Assembly: GCA_022842885.1 (NCBI GenBank)
Contig: JALHOR010000005.1
Location: forward strand, 1-33,728
Direction of reading: 5' to 3'
DNA: 33,728 nucleotides
Source: Anaerolineae bacterium
GTDB lineage: Bacteria > Chloroflexota > Anaerolineae > Aggregatilineales > Phototrophicaceae
Part shown: in pieces, positions 16,754 through 25,039 of the stretch
Numbering within the stretch: position 1 is the first letter of the stretch
Layout of the letters: each line of letters opens with the position of its first letter
Made by a program: the position numbers and the translations under genes
The notes under the pieces: model-generated
Databases searched by the model: none
Seen by the model: the letters and a program-made list of their open reading frames with translations, nothing else
Told to the model about the DNA's origin: nothing

Positions 16754-16782
16754 TTGACACATTACCGACAACATTTTATAAT
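16754..16782 (+). promoter_or_regulatory. Perfect-consensus sigma-70 promoter for the S1-domain gene
   Basis: TTGACA (16754-16759) and TATAAT (16777-16782) are both exact consensus with the ideal 17-bp spacing. Transcription should start near 16789, leaving a leader of about 58 nt before the S1-domain start. Such a strong promoter is rare and fits a highly expressed translation factor. Confidence 0.85.
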
Positions 16783-16846
16783 TACCGACTTATTGGATAT
16801 AGCTGTATCGTAAGCAACACACAACATCATGGGGGAGAAAAATACG

Positions 16847-17824
16847 ATGTCTACGCATGTCAGGTCTCACAACGGCGCTGTCTCATCATTGGAGGAAAGT
16901 TATTGGGCGGCACTGTTGCGTGAGGGAGAATATTCACACGTTTCATCGGCAGATACTACCACCAACTATGCCACATTGGCACGAGAAGACCTCGAAACAA
17001 CAACTGAAGAAGCTATCATAGATGACACCGCCAACGATTGGCACACAATCTCGCACATTATGCAAAATGATGAAATCCTAGAACTCATCGTCGTCGGTTT
17101 TAATCGCGGGGGTTTATTAGTGGAATGGCGGTCGCTGCGGGGTTTTGTTCCCGCCAGCCAGTTAGTATCGTTTCCGCAAGATGGCGCTGCCAATGACCAG
17201 CGGCGGTTATCATTGGGTGAGCGCGTCGGTGAAAGTTTACAACTTCGTATTATTGAATTGAACGCAGAAAAAAATCGTCTTATTTTTTCAGAACGAGCCG
17301 CCCAAGTGAAATCCGGTACACGAGAAGAATTGCTGCGGCGTTTAAAACCCGGCGATCATACCAGCGGTATCATCACCAATTTATGTGATTTTGGGGCATT
17401 TGTGGATTTGGGCGGTGTAGAAGGCTTGGTGCATATCAGCGAACTGAGTTGGGGGCGCGTAGGACACCCTGCTGATATTCTGGAACGTGGTCAACAAATT
17501 CAGGTATATGTATTGGAAGTGGACGATAATACGAGCCGGATTGCCCTTAGCCTAAAGCGCCTGCACCCTGACCCATGGGCAACTGTTGGGCAGCGATATC
17601 GCATTGGTGAAATTGTTGAAGGGCGTATCACCAATGTCGTAGATTTTGGCGCGTTTGCCTGCATTGAAGAAGGGTTAGAAGGGTTAATCCACTTCTCTGA
17701 ATTGGCGGAAGGACATTTCCTTCATCCGCGTAATGTTGTTGACGAAGGTGATGTTATCCGGGCGCGGATTTTAAGCATTGATGGGCGTAACCGTCGGTTG
17801 GGATTAAGTCTGCGCCTCTCCTAA
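16847..17824 (+). CDS. S1 RNA-binding domain protein (ribosomal protein S1-like, three S1 repeats)
   Basis: A 325-residue protein with three S1 (OB-fold) repeats. The first is degenerate (about 65-140, ELIVVGFNRGGLLVEWRSLRG). Two are canonical: HTSGIITNLCDFGAFVDLGG onward (about 170-240) and VEGRITNVVDFGAFACIEEG onward (about 257-325), each with the V-x-x-I/F-x-x-F-G-A-F and G-L-I/V-H-I/F-S-E-L signatures. bS1 of Chloroflexota and Firmicutes often has three or four repeats, so this may be the organism's S1. I start at 16847 because GGGGGAG lies 9 nt upstream; the earlier in-frame ATG at 16829 overlaps that ribosome site. Confidence 0.85.
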   Translation: MSTHVRSHNGAVSSLEESYWAALLREGEYSHVSSADTTTNYATLAREDLETTTEEAIIDDTANDWHTISHIMQNDEILELIVVGFNRGGLLVEWRSLRGFVPASQLVSFPQDGAANDQRRLSLGERVGESLQLRIIELNAEKNRLIFSERAAQVKSGTREELLRRLKPGDHTSGIITNLCDFGAFVDLGGVEGLVHISELSWGRVGHPADILERGQQIQVYVLEVDDNTSRIALSLKRLHPDPWATVGQRYRIGEIVEGRITNVVDFGAFACIEEGLEGLIHFSELAEGHFLHPRNVVDEGDVIRARILSIDGRNRRLGLSLRLS

Positions 17825-17848
17825 AAATTAGGCTTATCACGAGTTTCA

Positions 17849-17878
17849 AAACAGGCATATCATGGGGTATGCCTGTTT
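17849..17878 (+). terminator. Hairpin after the S1-domain gene, probable terminator
   Basis: AAACAGGCATA (17849-17859) and TATGCCTGTTT (17868-17878) form a perfect 11-bp stem with an 8-nt loop, 25 nt after the stop codon. The run of T after it is short and broken (TTTGCATTTGC), so termination may be partial. The following 128 bp to ftsK are AT-rich and contain TATACT at 17953-17958, a possible -10 for ftsK without a clear -35. Confidence 0.65.
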
Positions 17879-18006
17879 GCATTTGCAGTATAGTGAACCT
17901 ATCCACTAAAAATAAAACTTTTGTTCTAATTTCTAATTTTGAGAAAACAAATTATACTAATGAACTATACCCATTGATTGATGAGATGAAATGAAGGATA
18001 CGGCTT

Positions 18007-20604
18007 GTGACGCAACCGAATCCAACGGATGCTAAACCGCTTTCAACTTTATCTGCGCCTATGCCGGCATTAGAGACCTTGCCTGCGGAAAAAAATGTGC
18101 CACTTTCGGCAGCAGGCAGCGCAGAGATTGATTCCGATAAATCTAAAGACACTCCTGATTTATCACCAACATTCTGGGAAGATTTGCGCGATAGTTTGCC
18201 GCCTTGGCTCGATGAATTTTTGGGGCTGACACTGATTCTGTTTGGAATTTTGTCATTCGTGGCGCTACTGTTTCCATCGGGGGCGGCGGTCTCCGTGGCA
18301 TGGTCGCAAATTCTCGTGCAGTTATTTGGCTATGGTAGTATTCTGGTGGCGGGGGGTATCTTCGCTATGGGGGCGCTGCTGCTGCTGCCACACTTTGGGA
18401 TTTCACCCCATTTGCCTCCAGAACGTTTGCTGGCGTTGGAAATTGCCTTTTTATCTATATTGGCAATTTTGCACCTCACGGGAACCGATGGTGAATTGCG
18501 GGCATTGGCACGCACAGGCGGCGGTGGTGGCATGATTGGTTGGGGCTTAACGGCACTGCCCTATTGGTTATTTGGGCGGGGGATCGCGCTGGCATTGGCG
18601 GTACTAATGTTAATCATCAGCATCGCGGCGATGGCAGGGGTAAGCCGAGCGCATGTGATTGGTTGGCTGAACCGCACGGGGCAAAAATTACAAGCCAATG
18701 GGCTGCGGCTGGTGGGCAAAACGCCTGTTCAAGTGACGCCCTCCACCCCGGCTGACCCGCTGGCGATGCTGCTCAACGCGCAACGCATTCCCCTGATGCG
18801 GGTGCGCCCGGATTTTGATAAACTGCCACCATCATTACGCCCCGGTGCGGCTCCAGTTTCGACGACTCCAAAATCGCAAGCAGACGAGGAATTGGCGAAA
18901 CATCCCCTATTCACTTCAACGGGCGAACGCAATTTAAAACTAGATATGAATCTAGTGGGAGAATTGACCGAGAAGCGCGATACCAGTGGCTATCGGTTGG
19001 TGCGTCGCCCAGATGGACGCGAAAAACGCTTCTTTGATACCGGGCAAATGCAAGAAATCAAAAAAGTGACCAAGCGCGAAAAATTGCTGCCCGATTTGAA
19101 CGCCTTAGCCGATATTTCTCTTAATGCACCCGATGAAGAGGAAATAAATCGCACCGTCGTCTTGATTGAAAATACGCTGCTGGAATTTGATATTGATATT
19201 GATATTGTGGATGTTCAAATTGGTCCCACGGTAACGCGCTACGCCATCCAACCGTATACAACGGCAGCAGTTTCAGACGGGGCGGTAGACCGCACCCGCC
19301 TGAGCAAAATTGCTTCATACAGCAGCGATATTGCGCTGGCGCTTTCGGCACGGCGCTTGCGCTTAGAATTACCTGTGCCGGGAACAAATTATATGGGGCT
19401 AGAAGTCCCCAATAAGAATCCGAGTATTGTGGCACTGCGTTCTGTCATGGAAAGCAAAGCCTTCGCCGATTTGCAGGCAAAATCGGGTTCGCCGCTGCTT
19501 ATTCCATTAGGGCGTGATGTATCCGGCACACCGGTGTTTATGGACATAGCCAAACAACCACATTTGCTGATTGCCGGAACTACTGGGTCGGGCAAATCGG
19601 TGTGTATTGCGGCAATGGCGGCGGCATTGTTGCTGAATAACACACCTGATTTGGTCAAAATGATTATGCTTGACCCCAAAATGGTCGAACTCAGCCGTTT
19701 TAATGGGCTACCGCATTTGTTGGGTCCCGTTGAGACCGACACAGAACGCATCATCGGCGTTTTAAAATGGTGTACCCGTGAGATGGATAGGCGCTATAAA
19801 TTATTGGAAGAACACGCCGTCCGCAATCTTGATAATTACAATGCCAAATTTGGCGCACGGCGGCGCGGGCGCGATTATATGCCGCATATCGTCATTATGA
19901 TTGATGAAATTGGCGATTTGATGATGAGCCGCCCGGAAGAAACAGAAACCACGATTACCCGTTTGGCGCAAATGGCACGCGCGGTTGGGATGCATTTAGT
20001 GGTGGCTACGCAGCGCCCTAGCGTGGATGTGATTACGGGCTTAATCAAAGCCAACTTCCCCGGACGCATCGCCTTTTCCGTAGCATCAGGCGTGGATTCG
20101 CGGGTGATTTTGGATAGTGTGGGGGCAGAAACGCTCTTAGGGCATGGCGATATGCTCTATCTGGCACCGGATGCGATGGGACCGCGCCGTGTGCAGGGCT
20201 GTTATATCAGCGATGAAGAAGTGCGCGGTATCGTCAAACATTGGCTGGACTGGCAAAAGGCAGAAGAAGCCGCGAATCGCAGCGAAGAATTACGCACCAG
20301 CCCTTGGGAACGTGGTCTAACACGGCGCGAATTTTTGGCAGAAACTGACCCTATGCTGGAAGATGCCATCGAATTTGTGGTGGAAACGCAAGAAGCATCG
20401 GCATCGCTGTTGCAGCGGCGGTTGGGGTTGGGTTATCCGCGTGCTGCGCGAATGATTGATATGCTGGCAGAATTGGGCGTGGTGGGCGAACCAGTGGGCG
20501 GCGGGCGGGCGCGGCGCGTCTTGATTCCGCGTGGCGAAGACCCGTTCAAGCGTATTATTGACCGCCGCATGGCAGAGCAACAGAAGAAAAATACCAGCGA
20601 GTGA
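18007..20604 (+). CDS. ftsK: DNA translocase FtsK/SpoIIIE
   Basis: An 865-residue septal DNA pump that clears and resolves chromosome termini at division. Four to five membrane helices lie in residues about 70-215 (LTLILFGILSFVALLF, SILVAGGIFAMGALLLL, RGIALALAVLMLIISIA). After a short linker comes the motor: LLPDLNALADIS, Walker A GTTGSGKS (524-531), Walker B VIMIDEIGD (629-637), and RLAQMARAVGMHLVVATQRP. The C-terminal winged-helix gamma domain (about 785-855, FVVETQEASASLLQRRLGLG) recognises orienting DNA motifs. The GTG start at 18007 has AAGGA 9 nt upstream. The final TGA overlaps the next gene's GTG by 4 nt. Confidence 0.97.
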   Translation: MTQPNPTDAKPLSTLSAPMPALETLPAEKNVPLSAAGSAEIDSDKSKDTPDLSPTFWEDLRDSLPPWLDEFLGLTLILFGILSFVALLFPSGAAVSVAWSQILVQLFGYGSILVAGGIFAMGALLLLPHFGISPHLPPERLLALEIAFLSILAILHLTGTDGELRALARTGGGGGMIGWGLTALPYWLFGRGIALALAVLMLIISIAAMAGVSRAHVIGWLNRTGQKLQANGLRLVGKTPVQVTPSTPADPLAMLLNAQRIPLMRVRPDFDKLPPSLRPGAAPVSTTPKSQADEELAKHPLFTSTGERNLKLDMNLVGELTEKRDTSGYRLVRRPDGREKRFFDTGQMQEIKKVTKREKLLPDLNALADISLNAPDEEEINRTVVLIENTLLEFDIDIDIVDVQIGPTVTRYAIQPYTTAAVSDGAVDRTRLSKIASYSSDIALALSARRLRLELPVPGTNYMGLEVPNKNPSIVALRSVMESKAFADLQAKSGSPLLIPLGRDVSGTPVFMDIAKQPHLLIAGTTGSGKSVCIAAMAAALLLNNTPDLVKMIMLDPKMVELSRFNGLPHLLGPVETDTERIIGVLKWCTREMDRRYKLLEEHAVRNLDNYNAKFGARRRGRDYMPHIVIMIDEIGDLMMSRPEETETTITRLAQMARAVGMHLVVATQRPSVDVITGLIKANFPGRIAFSVASGVDSRVILDSVGAETLLGHGDMLYLAPDAMGPRRVQGCYISDEEVRGIVKHWLDWQKAEEAANRSEELRTSPWERGLTRREFLAETDPMLEDAIEFVVETQEASASLLQRRLGLGYPRAARMIDMLAELGVVGEPVGGGRARRVLIPRGEDPFKRIIDRRMAEQQKKNTSE

Positions 20605-21587
20605 AACTCAATTTTGTGCCGACGATGGGTGTCAGTCCCTATACGGGTTACGGACGCTTGAGTTTGGGCATCGCTAAAGGGTTACAGCAAGCAGGCATTG
20701 AATTATGCCTTTATCCCGATGCCAGTGCGCCAACGCTGATTATCGGCTTGCCAAATCACTTTGATGCGGACTATATTCAACACACTCGGCGTTTTGCTTA
20801 TACGCTCATTGAGTCTAATAAACCTCAGCCTGAATTGGTGGCTGCGTTAAATCAACACTGTGAAATGGCGCTGGTGCCTTGCCCGCCCTTAGCACAGATT
20901 TATCGGGATAATGGCGTAACAATTCCGATTGAAGTTATCGCGCCGGGGGTAGATTTATTTTTGCCGAACACCCCTATACAACCCAAAGAAAAAATAGCGC
21001 CTTTCACATTTTTAACGTACAGCTACAGCGACAATCGTAAAGGGGCGGATATTGTGGTAAAGGCGTTTCAAAAACTTTATGGCAATCACCCCGATTTCCG
21101 GCTCATTATTAAAGCCCGCGATGGCTATGGTATCACCACATGGCTCTCACAACTGAATCAGCCAAATATCGAATTGGTCATTGGGCAGCAAAGCGAACAC
21201 GATTGGCAAAAATTGCTGCAACAAGCGCAGTGTTTTGTGTTGGCATCTCGCGCAGAAGGTTGGGGAATGCCGCCGCGTGAAGCGACCCTTTTGGGCGTGC
21301 CAACGATAGCAACGCAGTGGCTTGGCTTGTGGGATATTGACCAATGGGGCATTCCGCTGGCAGTGAAGCATCTAAGCAACGCTGATTTTCGGTTTAATCC
21401 GTTTAATGCTGAGGATGCTGCATGGGCAGAGCCGGATGAAGATGATTTAGCAGAAAAAATGCAGTGGGTGGTTGCGAACTACGCCACCGCAAAAACAATT
21501 GCCCTGCGCGGGCGCGAGTATTTGCTGGCACATTTTACATGGGAGAAAATGGGGCAGAGATTGAAAAAATTATTGTTCAATCTCTAA
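20601..21587 (+). CDS. Glycosyltransferase, GT4/GT-B type
   Basis: A 328-residue GT-B fold sugar transferase. The N-terminal half opens with the donor/acceptor loop VPTMGVSPYTGYGRLSLGI. The C-terminal nucleotide-sugar domain has FLTYSYSDNRKGADIVVKAF (about 134-153) and the E-x7-E motif in SRAEGWGMPPREATLLGVPT (about 217-236). Sugar and acceptor cannot be read from the sequence. The GTG start shares GTGA with the ftsK stop, so it is translationally coupled to a cell division gene. That is unusual and may only reflect compaction. The 143 bp after it (21588-21730) show no feature I can support. Confidence 0.85.
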   Translation: MKLNFVPTMGVSPYTGYGRLSLGIAKGLQQAGIELCLYPDASAPTLIIGLPNHFDADYIQHTRRFAYTLIESNKPQPELVAALNQHCEMALVPCPPLAQIYRDNGVTIPIEVIAPGVDLFLPNTPIQPKEKIAPFTFLTYSYSDNRKGADIVVKAFQKLYGNHPDFRLIIKARDGYGITTWLSQLNQPNIELVIGQQSEHDWQKLLQQAQCFVLASRAEGWGMPPREATLLGVPTIATQWLGLWDIDQWGIPLAVKHLSNADFRFNPFNAEDAAWAEPDEDDLAEKMQWVVANYATAKTIALRGREYLLAHFTWEKMGQRLKKLLFNL

Positions 21588-21730
21588 ATTCGCTACCAAT
21601 GCGAGGACAACAACAGCATTCAGGGCAATTTTAACGCCATAAATCAACTTAGGTACCTATTAGTAGTCAGAATTGCTGCTAAAATAACCACAGACACTAT
21701 TTTATCTAATTCTTACAAGCAATTACTTAA

Positions 21731-22519
21731 ATGTTAAGATTTTTATATGCGATTATATTGATGGTTTTTTTGTTAGCAATTTCTTTTTGCCAATCACTAG
21801 CGCAAGAAGATATTCTAGCAGAAGAAGTCAATATATTTGGACAGGATGAGTCGTGTGTTTTCCCATGTTGGTATGGGTTATATCCAAGCAGAATCAATTT
21901 TGTTGATGCTCTTTCTGTGCTTGGAGATGTTGGATTCTTTACCAATACTCCCAACCAACGTATTTATTCGTATCCCTCTCCTAGGTACAATGCTACAAGG
22001 CGAATATCTGTTACATGGTGGTATAATTCACCATACGCAAAAAACATAATCCATTTTGACGATGAGCTATTACATTCAATTACTATAACCAATGATAGAG
22101 AAATTTATATTTCAGATATAATAGAAATGTTTGGCGAACCATTTTATTTCCATGTATATTATAACACTACACCTCATACGAGAGATATCTGTGTTGACAT
22201 TAAAATTTATTATCCGGAATATGGATTAGCTCTAACATTCAATCTTTATTGTGGACCAAATACACAAACTCACTTTGTAATTATTCCTCAATCTCCTTTA
22301 GTCAACTATACTATATACCAAGCTACATCTACTCTTGAGGATTTATTTGAATATATCTCTATCTACCCACCAAATGACGAACAGACACAAAGACATAAGG
22401 AAAGTCTTATTCCTTGGCAAGGAGTTGATGTTACTGTTCTTTCTCCTATTGAAGCAATTAGATTAGGGCGTGATTCATTCGTCATAACACCCACTCCACT
22501 TAATGAAAACAATAATTAG
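21731..22519 (+). CDS. AT-rich secreted protein of unknown function
   Basis: A 262-residue protein with a clear signal peptide (MLRFLYAIILMVFLLAISFC, likely cleaved after SLA of the sequence CQSLAQED). The mature part begins with CVFPCWYGLYPSRINFVDAL, a PCW-x-G-x-x-P-x-x-T/N pattern I associate with uncharacterised secreted proteins in Chloroflexota. Aromatic and Ile/Tyr content is high. The gene is clearly richer in A+T than its neighbours, including third codon positions, which suggests recent acquisition. If Cys20 were lipidated the protein would be a lipoprotein, but the LAISFC context is not a good lipobox. No domain with known function is recognised. Confidence 0.75.
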   Translation: MLRFLYAIILMVFLLAISFCQSLAQEDILAEEVNIFGQDESCVFPCWYGLYPSRINFVDALSVLGDVGFFTNTPNQRIYSYPSPRYNATRRISVTWWYNSPYAKNIIHFDDELLHSITITNDREIYISDIIEMFGEPFYFHVYYNTTPHTRDICVDIKIYYPEYGLALTFNLYCGPNTQTHFVIIPQSPLVNYTIYQATSTLEDLFEYISIYPPNDEQTQRHKESLIPWQGVDVTVLSPIEAIRLGRDSFVITPTPLNENNN

Positions 22520-22751
22520 TTGTTCCGACAAATAGCAGCAACAGATGGCAAATTTAACCTTTCTTACTTTTTCTCACCTGTTTGATGCACAAGAATCGGT
22601 TGAATTTCTTTGCTCAACGCGAGTAAGTGTATTCCACATCTATCATTTTCTTTACAGTGTGGAGAATGCGGTGCTGCGCTTTCCGACTTTGCCTTCACGA
22701 ACAAACAGCGCGATACCACTGGCTTGCAGTATCGTGACAATCAATTTCAAC

Positions 22752-22889
22752 TCAATCTCTAAAAATGTCCTTCACTGCCAATTTAAATCCCGGCAGCACC
22801 CCACCGCCATCCAATATGCCTTCAATATCTATAATTTGAACAGGTTGCCCCGCTTGATGCACTTCCACCACCTTGCGCTCATAATAGAC
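22752..22889 (-). pseudogene. C-terminal fragment of a Uma2-family gene
   Basis: About 45 codons ending in TGA (22754-22752) read VYYERKVVEVHQAGQPVQI and then GGGVLPGFKLAVKDIF, which matches the family's closing strand pattern (V-x-x-x-x-x-V-E-V-x-x-x-G-x-P, then L-D-G-G-x-V-L-P-G-F-x-L). The PD-(D/E)xK core is absent. Upstream the frame continues into a hydrophobic stretch starting with ATG at 22934, which overlaps the VOC gene end. The 5' part of the gene has therefore been lost, probably at a junction near 22890. The 232 bp between 22520 and 22751 contain no gene I can support. Confidence 0.55.
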
Positions 22890-22906
22890 GTGACAAATAA
22901 AAACCA

Positions 22907-23272
22907 TTACCAATCCCACGACCAAGGCAACCATAATAATTCCAGCGTATTGCCATCGGGGTCGCGCACACCAACGAGGCGGCTGCCATCTTGATCCATT
23001 TGGGTTTGCAGAATTTGCCCGCCGTGCTGCGTCACTTGCTCTAATCTTTCGCCCAAATTATTGACCAAAAATCGGAATTGCTGCCGATTTTGTTGCGCCT
23101 CAACGCGGGCAATCTCATTCGGGCAAAACAGGATGTCAATGCCGGCAATTGTCCCACGATAAAAAGGCGTATCCGTGATTGGTTCAAGATGAGCGTCCAG
23201 TACACGATTATAAAATGTGACCATAGCTTCCATGTTGGTGATGGCGAAGGTGACACGCATTAATTTCATCAT
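22907..23272 (-). CDS. VOC (glyoxalase/bleomycin-resistance fold) protein
   Basis: A 121-residue single-domain vicinal-oxygen-chelate protein. It has the paired beta-alpha-beta-beta-beta layout: VTFAITNMEAMVTFYNRVLD (about 7-26) begins the first half and RFLVNNLGERLEQVTQHGG the second. It ends with GVRDPDGNTLELLW, the usual G-x-x-D-P-D-G-N-x-I/L-E metal-ligand strand (Glu near residue 113). The function (isomerase, dioxygenase or resistance protein) is not predictable. Two adjacent ATG codons at the start leave the exact start uncertain by one residue. Confidence 0.85.
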   Translation of the reverse strand: MMKLMRVTFAITNMEAMVTFYNRVLDAHLEPITDTPFYRGTIAGIDILFCPNEIARVEAQQNRQQFRFLVNNLGERLEQVTQHGGQILQTQMDQDGSRLVGVRDPDGNTLELLWLPWSWDW

Positions 23273-23293
23273 GAGGTTTTTACCTGTGGCATC

Positions 23294-23986
23294 TTAGAAC
23301 AAACTTTGCTGCTGCGGTGGCGATTGAACAGGCTGCAAAATCTCCGGTGTATCTATCCGGGCATTGTTGACCAACGTCGAAATTTCATACAGATTCATGC
23401 GCTCCGAAGGATACGAGCGCAGCAAATGTTTAAGTTCACCGGGCTTGGAATCCGGCGACAACCATGCATCATAATCGGCTTTGTCTAATATCACCGCCAT
23501 ACGATGATGCAGCGGTTTGATGAGGTCATTGGGTTCGGTGGTCAAAATCGTGCAAGTGTGTACTTCATCCCCGCCGGGGCTTTGCCAGCGTTCCCATAAG
23601 CCAGCAAATGCAAAAACCTCATGTTCCCCGACATAAATAAATTGAGGTTTCTTTTTGCCGCCATTGTCCACCGATTGCCATTCAAAAAAACCATCTGCCG
23701 GGATGAGGCAGCGGCGATATTTATATGCTGCCCGGAACGACGGTTTTTCTTCAATCGTTTCTGCCCGTGCATTAATCAATTTGCTAGCGCCCGATGTATC
23801 TTTTGACCACGACGGAATCAACCCCCAACTCACAATCGTCAGTTCTTTGGGCTTTTCAGAGGTGATAATAGGCACGGGTTGCGTGGGGGCAATATTATAG
23901 CGCGGCTGTAAAATCGGCAGAGTATCTAAAGTAAATGCCTGCTGCACTGCTTCTGGGCTGGCAGTCAATGTGTAACGTCCACACAT
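23294..23986 (-). CDS. SRAP / SOS response-associated peptidase (YedK/HMCES type)
   Basis: A 230-residue protein that forms a covalent thiazolidine link with abasic sites in single-stranded DNA through Cys2 and so shields them. The start must be the ATG at 23986, because the protein then begins MCGRYTLT with the catalytic Cys at position 2 once Met is removed. It also has a good GGAAAG ribosome site; longer in-frame starts would bury the Cys. Further active-site residues are visible: Asn31 in PRYNIAPTQ, Glu102 in PADGFFEW, and His160 in LHHRMAVIL. Length is typical. It lies in a minus-strand run with the VOC protein and two small membrane proteins. Confidence 0.95.
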   Translation of the reverse strand: MCGRYTLTASPEAVQQAFTLDTLPILQPRYNIAPTQPVPIITSEKPKELTIVSWGLIPSWSKDTSGASKLINARAETIEEKPSFRAAYKYRRCLIPADGFFEWQSVDNGGKKKPQFIYVGEHEVFAFAGLWERWQSPGGDEVHTCTILTTEPNDLIKPLHHRMAVILDKADYDAWLSPDSKPGELKHLLRSYPSERMNLYEISTLVNNARIDTPEILQPVQSPPQQQSLF

Positions 23987-24008
23987 AGGGTTTTCTTTCC
24001 GGTTATGG

Positions 24009-24257
24009 TTATTTCTTTTTGGGTTTGCCACTTTCGGCAATTTGCCGAATCAGTCCCAACACCGAGAGTAAAATACCAATCAGTGTTCCAGTAGGAATAG
24101 CATCGGGTTTGCCATCCTCATTTTCTTCCGCAGCGCGGGTAAACATATATGCCGAAAGCAAGCCCATCACTGCCCCAGCGACAACACCTAGGGCATAAGT
24201 GCGGGTTTTCCAAGCAGTATCAGGTGTTTCTGGGGTGGTTTGTAGATTATTTTGCAC
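24009..24257 (-). CDS. Small two-helix membrane protein (82 aa)
   Basis: A short protein with two hydrophobic segments (about 21-43, ALGVVAGAVMGLLSAYMF; about 56-72, TGTLIGILLSVLGLIRQI), an acidic loop and a basic tail KPKKK. I start at GTG 24257 because an excellent AGGAGG lies 7 nt before it; an ATG at 24284 would be in frame but has no such site. It overlaps the end of the preceding membrane protein gene by 11 nt, indicating coupled translation. Function unknown. Confidence 0.7.
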   Translation of the reverse strand: MQNNLQTTPETPDTAWKTRTYALGVVAGAVMGLLSAYMFTRAAEENEDGKPDAIPTGTLIGILLSVLGLIRQIAESGKPKKK

Positions 24258-24705
24258 GCGAGTCCTCCTGCGGATTAAAAACACTCAGCCAGCGCAGCAG
24301 CTGGGCTAAACGCACATTGGCGTTGACCACCCGCTGGTTCACATCTTTGGTGACGGTCTCTACCCGCTGTGCCATCGTTTCCGTCATCGTTTCTAGGCGT
24401 TGCAGCGGGGCTTCTGTTCCTTGATGCAGTTTATTCATGCCGTACATCATGACGACCATCAACAGATACACTGGGAACATACAAATAACCATAGGGCATA
24501 ATATCATTGCTGAAAACATGCAATCAGCCACTATAGATACACGCTGCATGGCGAAGGGGTCATTCATCATGGCAGCAATCCCAAAAACAGCACCGATAAC
24601 AGCAACACCCCCCAAGAACGGCACAACAATTTGCCAACGAGTTTCACGCTGATGAATTGTTTTGCCAGTTTCATGCCGTTGGATTTTGGACTCTGGTACT
24701 ACCAT
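24247..24705 (-). CDS. Membrane protein with C-terminal amphipathic helix (152 aa)
   Basis: I do not recognise a family. Two hydrophobic segments (about 25-47, IVVPFLGGVAVIGAVFGIAA; about 64-90, MFSAMILCPMVICMFPVYLL) are followed by a long polar helix with heptad-like spacing (APLQRLETMTETMAQRVETV, then NQRVVNANVRLAQLL). That helix resembles surface-lying or oligomerising helices. The ATG at 24705 has AAAGGAAG 6 nt upstream. It heads the minus-strand run with the 82-aa membrane protein, SRAP and VOC genes. Confidence 0.65.
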   Translation of the reverse strand: MVVPESKIQRHETGKTIHQRETRWQIVVPFLGGVAVIGAVFGIAAMMNDPFAMQRVSIVADCMFSAMILCPMVICMFPVYLLMVVMMYGMNKLHQGTEAPLQRLETMTETMAQRVETVTKDVNQRVVNANVRLAQLLRWLSVFNPQEDSRAK

Positions 24706-25039
24706 GTAGGCTTCCTTTGTATCTTAAGGCTATTTTACCGCACCCGCCGCTACCATAAAAGAGATGTTCTATGGTAGTTCTTTCGTCATAGGGCTGCATA
24801 CTTTTTACAGCTTTTAACAAACCACCCGTAACTTCTGTTTTGGCACAGCGGTATTTTGTGTGAATAGAAGTAAGTTCATGTGTGTTTGGCATTTGTGCAA
24901 CGTTCATCATAGGTTTAGAATAATCATGATGCATCCTTCATTTGTAAACGTAAAAAATCAGGCTATTTCTCACAACAGTAATGTTCGTGAATATTGTCAC
25001 CCTATAAGTTATCACCTATTGTCAGTTGGGGAGGAAAAT
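24706..25039. other. Divergent intergenic region (334 bp)
   Basis: This gene-free stretch lies between the minus-strand membrane protein operon and the giant subtilase gene. It contains an inverted repeat CTACCATA/TATGGTAG (24750-24757 and 24770-24777), a TAAAAT-like -10 for the minus-strand gene (24732-24737), and TATAAG near 25010 as a weak -10 for the subtilase gene. The subtilase ribosome site GGGGAGG is at its right end. No convincing -35 boxes were found. An 87-codon minus frame at 24671-24934 was rejected. Confidence 0.5.

Noticed and set aside
16829..16846. An earlier ATG for the S1-domain gene
   Set aside because: It would place the strong GGGGGAG ribosome site inside the coding sequence. 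The ATG at 16847 has correct spacing to that site.
22656..22751. A 32-codon minus-strand frame starting at TTG and containing GIALFVREGKVGKR
   Set aside because: It looks somewhat non-random but has no good start or ribosome site and no family I can name. It is too short to call, and could be another gene remnant in this decayed interval.
22545..22994. A 149-codon plus-strand frame
   Set aside because: It runs antisense over the VOC gene end and the Uma2 fragment, lacks a ribosome site, and its translation shows no recognisable pattern. It is a shadow of the minus-strand sequences.
23987..24040. An 18-residue N-terminal extension of the SRAP protein
   Set aside because: The family requires Cys at position 2 to become the free N-terminal catalytic residue, so the MCGRYTLT start is the functional one.
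24671..24934. An 87-codon minus-strand frame in the divergent region
   Set aside because: It overlaps the well-supported start of the 152-aa membrane protein gene by 35 nt, has no ribosome site, and its composition looks random. It also covers the inverted repeat and promoter-like sequences.
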